43,545 bases of DNA from an uncultured Actinomycetes bacterium (lineage in GTDB: Bacteria > Actinomycetota > Acidimicrobiia > IMCC26256 > PALSA-555), in assembly GCA_903899845.1 (NCBI GenBank), contig CAIUKV010000185.1, forward strand, positions 1-43,545. The letters are read 5' to 3'. Positions 34,529-43,545 of this stretch are shown here, one piece after another. The position numbers were made by a program, and so were the translations under genes. The notes below the pieces were generated by a model, which was not told where the DNA came from, ran no database searches, and worked only from the letters and a program-made list of their open reading frames with translations. Position 1 is the stretch's first letter; every line of letters begins with the position of its first letter.

Positions 34529-34608
34529 CGGGGCAGTCTACGAGTCGATCCTCGCCCGACCCGGCCGGACCGGGCCGCGGTCCGACCCGGTCTGGGTACC
34601 CTGGGGCG

Positions 34609-35697
34609 ATGGAGCATCTCCGGGTCGAGCGCGTGCTGCTCGCCGAGCCGCGCGGGTTCTGCGCCGGCGTCGAGATGGCGATCAAGGCCCTCGTCTGGAT
34701 GGTGCGGGTGTTCGAGCCGCCCGTGTACTGCTACCACGAGATCGTCCACAACCGCCTGGTGGTCGAGCGGTTCCGGGCCCAGGGCGTGGAGTTCGTGGAC
34801 TCGGTCGACGACGTGCCCCCCGGGGCGCCCCTGATGCTCTCGGCCCACGGCAGCGCCCCGGCCGTCGTGGCCGCGGCCCGGGCCCACGGTCGCTTCGTGG
34901 TCAATGCGGTCTGTCCGCTCGTGACCAAGGTGCACCACGAGGCCAAGGTCCGGGCCCAGAAGGGCTACACCATCCTCTACGTCGGGCACGCGGGCCACGA
35001 CGAGGCCGAGGGGACCCTGGCCGTGGCCCCCGACGCCATGCGCCTGGTCGAGCACGAGGCCGACCTCGACCGGATCCTCCCCGAGGTGGCCGACCGTCCC
35101 GTCGCCGTGCTGGCCCAGACCACGCTGGCCCTGCACGACTGGGAGGGCGTGGTCGAGCGCACCCGGGCCGAGCACCCCGACCTCTGGACCGCGGCGCGGG
35201 GCGACCTGTGCTTCGCGACCACCAACCGTCAGGCCGCCCTCCGGGTCGTGGCCGAACGGGCCGAGGCCATCGTGGTGATCGGCAGCGCGAACTCGTCGAA
35301 CACCCTCGCCCTGGTCGAGGTGGCCCGGACGGCGGGCTGCCCGCGGGTGGTCCGGGTCGACGGACCCGACGAGCTCGACGCCGCCCAGCTCGGGGGTGCC
35401 CGGGTCGTCGGCGTCACCGCCGGAGCGAGCGCCCCCGACGATCTCGTCCGCTCCGTGGTCGCCCGGCTCGACCCCGCCGACGGGATCGAGCCGGTGTTCG
35501 TGACCGACGAGGACGAGTACTTCCCACCGCCACGCGAGCTGCGCGAGCTGCTCCCCGCCCTCGACGGCGCCGCCGCGCTGCTCCTCGGCGGAGATGCCGG
35601 TCGGGCCCGCGCCCTCGGCGGCGCGTTCACCGACGACCGGACGGTCGACGCCTCAGATGCCCTGGCCGGCCTGGTGGGACGCCCGACGACCCGCTGA
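34609..35697 (+). CDS. ispH: 4-hydroxy-3-methylbut-2-enyl diphosphate reductase
   Basis: 'EPRGFCAGVEMAI', 'AVCPLVTKVHHEA', 'DLCFATTNRQ', 'GSANSSNT' with three cluster cysteines. Confidence 0.96.
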   Translation: MEHLRVERVLLAEPRGFCAGVEMAIKALVWMVRVFEPPVYCYHEIVHNRLVVERFRAQGVEFVDSVDDVPPGAPLMLSAHGSAPAVVAAARAHGRFVVNAVCPLVTKVHHEAKVRAQKGYTILYVGHAGHDEAEGTLAVAPDAMRLVEHEADLDRILPEVADRPVAVLAQTTLALHDWEGVVERTRAEHPDLWTAARGDLCFATTNRQAALRVVAERAEAIVVIGSANSSNTLALVEVARTAGCPRVVRVDGPDELDAAQLGGARVVGVTAGASAPDDLVRSVVARLDPADGIEPVFVTDEDEYFPPPRELRELLPALDGAAALLLGGDAGRARALGGAFTDDRTVDASDALAGLVGRPTTR

Positions 35698-36324
35698 CCG
35701 CTGGGCCGACCAGGCCTCGGCCTCGTCGAACACGGCCTGGAGCCGCGTCCGCAGCGTGGCGTCGAGCTCGGTGATGGCCGATCGCCGCACCGCGCCGTCA
35801 ACCCGCTCCACGACGATGGGCGGCCCCACCACCACGGTGACCCGCGACAGCCAGGGCACCCCGCGCCGGCGGACGATCAGGGTCTCGCTCCCGCCGATGC
35901 CGACCGGCACCACCGAGACCCCGGCCTTGAGGGCCACGTACGCGGTCCCCGAGGCGATGGTCCCGAGCTCGGGCCCCCGGTGGCGGGTGCCCTCGGGGAA
36001 GATGACCACCGGCTCACCCTCGAGCAGCGCACCCTCGACCGCCTTGAGCGCCGCCCGGTCGGTGCCGGCCCGGTCCACCGGCACCGCGCCGAGCGCGTGG
36101 AAGATCCAGCTCCAGACCGGGCCGTTGAAGATCTCCTGCTTGGCCATGAAGCGCAGACGCCGCCGGCTGACGGCGGCCGCGAGCGGGATGTCGAGGGTCG
36201 ACCGGTGGGACGGCGCGACGATGTACACGCCGGTGGGAGGCAGGTGCTCGCGGCCCCGCACCTCGGTGCCGAACAGCAGCGCGGCGAGCCCCACCAGGAC
36301 CGTCCGCCAGAACCGGTAGAACAT
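35653..36324 (-). CDS. 1-acyl-sn-glycerol-3-phosphate acyltransferase (PlsC-like)
   Basis: 'SHRSTLD' HX4D motif, 'FPEGTRHRGPELGTIASGTAYVAL'. Confidence 0.93.
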   Translation of the reverse strand: MFYRFWRTVLVGLAALLFGTEVRGREHLPPTGVYIVAPSHRSTLDIPLAAAVSRRRLRFMAKQEIFNGPVWSWIFHALGAVPVDRAGTDRAALKAVEGALLEGEPVVIFPEGTRHRGPELGTIASGTAYVALKAGVSVVPVGIGGSETLIVRRRGVPWLSRVTVVVGPPIVVERVDGAVRRSAITELDATLRTRLQAVFDEAEAWSAQRSAGRRASHQAGQGI

Positions 36325-36989
36325 CAGGCGTCCGGACCGAGGTGGCGGTGGGCCAGATCCACGACGTGGGCGACGACCTCCTCACGCGTCATCGCCGTCG
36401 TGTCGACCACCACCGCGTCCGCGGCGGCGGTGAGTGGCGACGCCGCCCGGGTCGAGTCCATGCGGTCGCGCCGGGCCAGGTCCGCGGCGACGGTGGCGAC
36501 GTCGGCGGCGCGGTCGGCCGCGGTCTCGTCGCGTTGGCGCCGACGGGCCCGCTCCTCCTCGTCGGCGGTGAGGTAGATCTTGAGCGGCGCGTCGGGGAAC
36601 ACCACCGTCCCGATGTCGCGACCCTCCACCACGCCACCCCCGCGCGTGGTCGCCCACTCCCGCTGCCGGGCGACGAGCACCTCGCGCACGGTGGGGTGCG
36701 CCGACACCCGCGACACCGCGGCGGTCACCTCCGGACCCCGGATCGCGTCGCGCACGTCGCGCCCGTCGAGGCGCACGCCACCGTCGAGGTCCATCGCGGC
36801 CGTGCGGGCCAGGTCTCCCAGGGTGGCACCGTCGTCGAGGTCGACGCCGGCCTCGAGCGCGGCCAACGTGACCACGCGGTACATCGCGCCGGTGTCGAGC
36901 ACCGCGAGGCCGAGGGCGTCGGCGACGGCCCGGGAGACCGTGGACTTGCCGGACCCGGCGGGACCGTCGACGGCCACGACCCGGATCAT
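36324..36989 (-). CDS. cmk: Cytidylate kinase
   Basis: 'VAVDGPAGSGKSTVSRAVADALGLAVLDTGAMYR', 'VVEGRDIGTVVFPDAPLKIYLTA'. Confidence 0.97.
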   Translation of the reverse strand: MIRVVAVDGPAGSGKSTVSRAVADALGLAVLDTGAMYRVVTLAALEAGVDLDDGATLGDLARTAAMDLDGGVRLDGRDVRDAIRGPEVTAAVSRVSAHPTVREVLVARQREWATTRGGGVVEGRDIGTVVFPDAPLKIYLTADEEERARRRQRDETAADRAADVATVAADLARRDRMDSTRAASPLTAAADAVVVDTTAMTREEVVAHVVDLAHRHLGPDA

Positions 36990-38287
36990 TCGACCACTCC
37001 CCCGAGCCGGGCCAGGTCGGCGGCGAACCCCGGGTACGACACGGCGACCGCGTCCCAGCCGCCGACCTCGGAGCGCCCGGTCCCGGCCGCGGCCGCCACC
37101 GCCGCGGCCATCGCGATCCGGTGGTCCCCGTGGCTCTCGAACGTCGGCGCCACCGCCGGGGTCGCCGCCCGACCGCCGATCACCAGTCCGTCGGGCCGGG
37201 GCTCGACCACCACGCCCAGCCGGGCGAGCTCGGTCGCCAACGTGGCGATCCGGTCGCTCTCCTTCACCCGCAGCTCGGCGGCGTCGACGATCTCGGTGGG
37301 GCCGTCCGCGAACGCGGCGGCCACCGCCAGCACGGGCAGCTCGTCGACGATGCCCTCGTGGCTGCGGATGCGGGTCCCCCGCAACGACCCGGCCGCGACC
37401 TCCACGTCGACGACCGGCTCCCCCGCCCGCTCCCCCCGGTCGTGGACGGTCACCACCGCCCCCATCTCGGCCAGGACGTCGAGGTAGCCGATCCGGCCGG
37501 GGTTGCCCAGCACGCCCTCGAGCACGACGTGCGACCCCGGGACCACCGCCGCCGCCACCGCGAAGAACGCCGCCGACGACGGGTCGCCGGGGACCTCGAG
37601 GTCGAACGCGGTCACGCCCCCGGCCCGGACCCGGGTGGTCCGGGGGTCCACCGACTCCACCGGAGCGCCGAGCGCCCGCAGGAGCCGCTCCGTGTGGTCG
37701 CGGCTCGGTGCCGGCTCCACGATCTCGGTCACCCCGTCGGCCTGCAGCCCTGCGAACACCAGGGCGGTCTTGACCTGGCCACTGGCGACCTCGAGCTCGT
37801 GCCGGACCCCGCGCAACCCGCCGCCCCGGACGACGAGGGGCGCGAACCGTCCGCCGTCGCGCCCGTCGACCTGGGCGCCCATCGCCCGCAGGGGCGCGAC
37901 CACCCGGGCCATCGGCCGCCGGGTCAGGGAGTCGTCGCCGGTCAGGACGCTCAGGAAGCTCCGGCCCGCCGCGAGCCCGGCGACGACCCGCATGGTCGTG
38001 CCCGAGTTCCCGCAGTCGAGCACGCCGGTCGCCTCGCCGAGGCCGTCGGGACCCCGCCCGGCGATCCGGACCCGGCCCGGGCCGGTGTCGGCGACCGCCA
38101 CCCCGAGCGCCCGCAGGACCGCGAGCGTGCGCGCGACGTCCTGGCCCGGCGCGAGGTTCGCGATCTCGCTCGTGCCGTCGGCGAGAGCCGCCGCGACCGC
38201 GGCCCGGTGGGAGACGCCCTTGCACCCGGGCAGGCGCAGCGTGCCCGTGAGCGGCGCGCCGCCCCGGATGCCGATCCGGTCGCTCAC
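36986..38287 (-). CDS. aroA: 3-phosphoshikimate 1-carboxyvinyltransferase
   Basis: 'LDCGNSGTTMRVVAGL', 'RVKESDRIATLATEL', 'SHGDHRIAMAAAVA'. Confidence 0.96.
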   Translation of the reverse strand: MSDRIGIRGGAPLTGTLRLPGCKGVSHRAAVAAALADGTSEIANLAPGQDVARTLAVLRALGVAVADTGPGRVRIAGRGPDGLGEATGVLDCGNSGTTMRVVAGLAAGRSFLSVLTGDDSLTRRPMARVVAPLRAMGAQVDGRDGGRFAPLVVRGGGLRGVRHELEVASGQVKTALVFAGLQADGVTEIVEPAPSRDHTERLLRALGAPVESVDPRTTRVRAGGVTAFDLEVPGDPSSAAFFAVAAAVVPGSHVVLEGVLGNPGRIGYLDVLAEMGAVVTVHDRGERAGEPVVDVEVAAGSLRGTRIRSHEGIVDELPVLAVAAAFADGPTEIVDAAELRVKESDRIATLATELARLGVVVEPRPDGLVIGGRAATPAVAPTFESHGDHRIAMAAAVAAAAGTGRSEVGGWDAVAVSYPGFAADLARLGGVVE

Positions 38288-39372
38288 GTCAGCCGCCGCC
38301 GCGCGTGGTGGTAGCCCAGCTCGTCGAGCGCAACCTCGAACCCGGCGACGCTGGCCTCGGGCACCACGAGCACGAGGACGCCGCCCGCCCCCTCACCGGA
38401 GTGGGCGATCTCGAGGTCGACGATGTTGACCCCGAGCACGCCGGCCGCGGTGGTGACCTCGGCCAGCACCCCGGGCCGGTCGGGCACGGGGATGCGCAGC
38501 TCGACCAGCACGGCATCGGTCGGGGTCCCCACGGGCAGGTTGCGCCGGGCCCGTCGACCCCGCTCGAGGAGGTCCAGCAGGCCGGTGCGGTCGGCGTCGG
38601 CGACGAGGGCCCGGACGGCGCCGAGCGCGTCCAGGTAGTCGTCGAGCGCAGCGACGATGGCCGCGCGGTTCGCGACGCAGATGTCGGGCCAGATCGCCGG
38701 ATGGCTCGCGGCGATCCGGGTCATGTCACGGAACCCCCCGGCCGCGAGGCGCAGCAGGGTCGCGTGCTCCTCGCCCCGCCGGGCGGCGACGTCCATCAGC
38801 GTCGTCGCCGCGAGCTGGGGCACGTGACTCACGACCGCCACGAGCGCGTCGTGGTGCCTCGGGCTCACGGCGACGACCTCGGCACCGAGTCCGACGGCGA
38901 AGTCGCGCACCACCTCGAACACCTGCGGGTCGGTCGTCGGCGTCGGGGTCAGCACCCAGGTGGCCCCGGTGAACATGTCGGCGTCGGCCCCGTCGAGCCC
39001 GTCCTGCTCCGAGCCCGCCATCGGGTGCCCCCCGACGAATCGGTCGGCCGCCCCGGGCCGGGTCGCCTCGACCGCCTCGACCACTCCGGCCTTCACCGAC
39101 CCGACGTCGGTGACCACGGGCGCGCCGGCGTCGAAGGCGGCGGTCGCGACCTCGGCCGCCCGCCCCACCGGCACCGCCACCACCACGAGGTCGGACCCGG
39201 CCACCGCCCCGGCCAGGTCGGCCGCGACCGCGTCGACGGCCCCGAGGGCCTGCGCCCGCGCCGCGCGGGCCGGGTCGAGGTCGAACCCGGTGACGTGGTG
39301 CCCGCGGGCGCGCGCGGCGAGCCCGACCGATCCCCCCACCAGCCCCGTCCCGAGGACGGTCACCCGACTCAC
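38284..39372 (-). CDS. tyrA: Prephenate dehydrogenase with C-terminal ACT domain
   Basis: 'VTVLGTGLVGGSVGLAARARGHHVTGFD', 'GGHPMAGSEQDGLDGADADMF', 'SHVPQLAATTL'; ACT 'PDRPGVLAEVTTAAGVLGVNIVDLEI'. Confidence 0.95.
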   Translation of the reverse strand: MSRVTVLGTGLVGGSVGLAARARGHHVTGFDLDPARAARAQALGAVDAVAADLAGAVAGSDLVVVAVPVGRAAEVATAAFDAGAPVVTDVGSVKAGVVEAVEATRPGAADRFVGGHPMAGSEQDGLDGADADMFTGATWVLTPTPTTDPQVFEVVRDFAVGLGAEVVAVSPRHHDALVAVVSHVPQLAATTLMDVAARRGEEHATLLRLAAGGFRDMTRIAASHPAIWPDICVANRAAIVAALDDYLDALGAVRALVADADRTGLLDLLERGRRARRNLPVGTPTDAVLVELRIPVPDRPGVLAEVTTAAGVLGVNIVDLEIAHSGEGAGGVLVLVVPEASVAGFEVALDELGYHHARRRLT

Positions 39373-39385
39373 GCGGTGCGCCGGG

Positions 39386-39748
39386 TCACTCGGGGAGGTC
39401 GGCGCGCAGGGCGCGCGCCCCCTCCAGGTAGACGTGGCGGACCTCGGCGCGCGGCCGCGGGCTGTAGCAGTGGACCAGCACCCGGATGCAGCGGGGCAGG
39501 CCCCCCGGCACCGGCACCTCGAGCGCACCGAGCAGCGGGACGTCCTCGAACCCGAGTGCCCGCACCGCGGCCGACGGGAAGGCGGCGGTCAGGTCGGCGG
39601 TGGACGTCACGATGACGCTCACCAGGTCGTCGTCGGCCACCTCGTTGCGCCGGAGCATCTCCCCGATCAGGCGCTGGGTCTGGGCCTCGATCTCGGCGGC
39701 GCTGTCCTCGGCGCAGGTGATGGCCCCGCGCAGGCCGACGAGTCTCAC
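39386..39748 (-). CDS. aroH: Chorismate mutase, AroH class
   Basis: 'VGLRGAITCAEDSAAEIEAQTQRLIGEMLRRN', 'SVIVTSTADLTAAFPSAAVR', 'CIRVLVHCYSPRPRAEVRHVYLEGARALR'. Confidence 0.95.
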   Translation of the reverse strand: MRLVGLRGAITCAEDSAAEIEAQTQRLIGEMLRRNEVADDDLVSVIVTSTADLTAAFPSAAVRALGFEDVPLLGALEVPVPGGLPRCIRVLVHCYSPRPRAEVRHVYLEGARALRADLPE

Positions 39749-39758
39749 GGGCTGGAGG

Positions 39759-40529
39759 TTACTGCGGGGTCACCGCCGGTCCCGGGGCACCGGCGGCCTC
39801 GTAGAGCGCCCGGACCTCGGCGACCGTGAGCGCCCGCCACGCACCGGGCGCGAGCCGGGTCTCGCGGACCGGGCCGATCCGGGTGCGGACCAGGCGGCGG
39901 ACCGGATGGCCGACCTCGTCGCACATCCGCCGGACCTGACGGTTCCGCCCCTCGTGGATCGTGACCTCGAGCGCGCTGGTCGCGTGCGGTCCGGTCCCCG
40001 CCTGCACCAGCACCACGCGGGCGGGGGCGGTCGGGCCGTCGTCGAGGGTCACGCCCTCCCGGAGGCGGCGGACCGCGGCCGGGGTGGGGACGCCCACGAC
40101 CTCGGCGAGGTAGGTCTTCTCGACCCCGAAGCGCGGGTGGGTGAGGCGCTGGGCGAGCTCGCCGTCGTTGGTGAGCAGCAACAGCCCTTCGGTCTCGTAG
40201 TCGAGGCGGCCGACCGGGAAGACCCGGGGCTCGGGGGGCACGAGGTCCGTCACCGTGCGCCGTCCCTGGGGATCGGACGCGGTCGTGACCACCCCGGCCG
40301 GCTTGTTCAGCAGGTAGTGCACCAGGCCGGGCGCGGTGGGCACGGGCACACCGTCGACGGCGAGGGCGGCGGCCCCGGGGTCCACCCGGTCCCCGAGGGT
40401 GACAGGCCGGCCGTCGACGGTGACGCGTCCCTCGGCGATGAGGGCCTCGCACGACCGCCGGGATCCGTACCCGGCCCGGGCCAGGACCTTCTGGACCCGC
40501 TCCGCACGTGGGGCGTCGTGCGCCGCCAC
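39759..40529 (-). CDS. rluB: 23S rRNA pseudouridine synthase RluB-like
   Basis: S4 domain 'RVQKVLARAGYGSRRSCEALIAEGRVTVDG', 'FPVGRLDYETEGLLLLTNDGELAQRLTHPR'. Confidence 0.93.
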   Translation of the reverse strand: MAAHDAPRAERVQKVLARAGYGSRRSCEALIAEGRVTVDGRPVTLGDRVDPGAAALAVDGVPVPTAPGLVHYLLNKPAGVVTTASDPQGRRTVTDLVPPEPRVFPVGRLDYETEGLLLLTNDGELAQRLTHPRFGVEKTYLAEVVGVPTPAAVRRLREGVTLDDGPTAPARVVLVQAGTGPHATSALEVTIHEGRNRQVRRMCDEVGHPVRRLVRTRIGPVRETRLAPGAWRALTVAEVRALYEAAGAPGPAVTPQ

Positions 40530-40536
40530 GGTCGGG

Positions 40537-41294
40537 TCAGGCTCCGGCCGGGTCGCCGGGCTCGGGCGCGCCGGGGCCGGGGCCGTCCGTCGGGGCCTCG
40601 AGGCGGGGATCCTGATCGGCCCGCAGGCCGCGCTCGAGCGCTTCGACCACCTCGGGCCCGGGCACGAAGTCGCCGAGCGCAGGGAGGTCGGCGAGCGAGG
40701 CGAGGCCCAGCCGCTCGAGGAAGTGGGGCGTGGTCCCGTACAGCGAGGCGAGACCGGGCCCGGGGTCGCGGCCGATCTCCTGCACGTAGCCCTTCTGGAC
40801 CAGGGTCTGGAGGGTCGACTCGACGTTCACCCCGCGGATGGCCGACACCTGACCACGGGTGATGGGCTGCTTGTAGGCCACGATCGCGAGCGTCTCGAGC
40901 GCCGGGGCCGACAACCGGACGTGCTGGCCCTCCAGGACGAACTGCTCCACGTAGGGCGCGAGGTCGGGATGGGTCTGGTAGCGGTACCCGCCCGCGACCT
41001 CGGCGAGCACGAAGCCGCGCCCCTCGGCGACGTACTCGTCCGCGAGCTCGCGACACAGCGCCGCCACCAGGTCGACCCCGCACTCGACCAGCTCGGCGAG
41101 GTCGCGGGCCGGCACCGGATCGGTGGCGGCCATCAGCACCGCCTCGATCGCCCGCCGGGCCTCACCCCGCACGTCGCCCCCGGCCGCCGGCCCCACCGCC
41201 CGGCGCACCGGGAACGTGGGCACGCCCGCGTCGGGTCCGACCGGGAACGCGGGCCGTCCGGCCCCGTCGCGCGCGCGGGCGGGCGTCTCGCCGG

Positions 41295-41298
<4 letters not shown>
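40537..41298 (-). CDS. scpB: Segregation and condensation protein B
   Basis: 'RAIEAVLMAATDPVPARDLAEL', 'LSAPALETLAIVAYKQPITRGQVSAIRGVNVESTLQTLVQKGYVQEIGR', 'LYGTTPHFLERLGLASLADLP'. Confidence 0.96.
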
Positions 41299-43388
<2,090 letters not shown>

Positions 43389-43415
43389 GCCGCCGCCGTC
43401 CTCCTCGTCGGCGGC
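43389..43415. terminator. Hairpin GCCGCCG...CGGCGGC just 3' of trpS; possible terminator (no U tract)
   Basis: 7-bp arms at 43389-43395 and 43409-43415. Confidence 0.35.
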
Positions 43416-43533
43416 AGGCGCTCAGTCGTCGTCGGCGGCAGGCGCTCAGTCGTCGTCGGCGGCAGGCGCTCAGTCGTCGTCGGCGGCAGGCGCTCAGTCG
43501 TCGTCGGCGGCAGGCGCTCAGTCGTCGTCGGCG
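43401..43533. repeat. 24-bp tandem repeat, about 5.5 copies (GTCGTCGTCGGCGGCAGGCGCTCA)
   Basis: Units at 43401 (divergent), 43425, 43449, 43473, 43497 and a partial copy from 43521. Confidence 0.95.
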
Positions 43534-43545
43534 TCGCGGAGGGCG
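43518..43545 (-). CDS. Extreme 3' end of a minus-strand CDS entering from outside the window (...ALRDADDD*)
   Basis: Frame GCC CTC CGC GAC GCC GAC GAC GAC TGA on the minus strand; too short to identify. Confidence 0.4.

Noticed and set aside
43401-43533. Possible CRISPR array
   Set aside because: Units are contiguous with no unique spacers, so it is a simple tandem repeat.

Overview
The window is about 43.5 kb of very high-GC actinobacterial chromosome, probably Acidimicrobiia-like (inferred from gene content and style). It is almost entirely coding and consists mostly of housekeeping and metabolic genes. I saw no phage, IS, CRISPR or plasmid module. Main blocks: (1) 3' end of a DSHCT-type DEAD/DEAH helicase, a lipid-kinase-like protein lacking the N-terminal half, a double-domain ThyX homologue, a DUF4193-like protein, GNAT and NUDIX proteins. 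(2) A DUF222/HNH (13E12-type) protein with a near-perfect actinobacterial SOS box upstream. (3) A glycine-cleavage region in the order gcvP, tandem glycine riboswitch, gcvT, MerR, K+ channel/RCK, DUF151 nuclease, MerR (FtsR-like), zinc-ribbon/FHA (GarA-like), LplA/LipM-like ligase, gcvH. (4) A GDP-mannose pyrophosphorylase fused to a degenerate phosphomannomutase domain, PgsA-like and SDR genes. (5) A CO-dehydrogenase-type accessory cassette (MoxR ATPase, VWA/CoxE, split XdhC/CoxI) without structural genes, followed by ggt. (6) Two small membrane proteins coupled to an SDR. (7) tRNA-Pro(GGG). (8) An orphan TadE-TadE-TadG module. (9) A conserved der / radical SAM / ispH / plsC / cmk / aroA / tyrA / aroH / rluB / scpB / scpA / trpS block. 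The items most worth a second look are the SOS box, the putative non-AUG gcvT start directly after an in-frame stop, the orphan four-cysteine TadE pair, the ManC-pseudo-PMM fusion, and tandem repeats at gene 3' ends, two of which have units that are multiples of 3 bp. I did not find a convincing complete and wholly undescribed system. Nothing here was checked against a database; family calls are from motif recognition.
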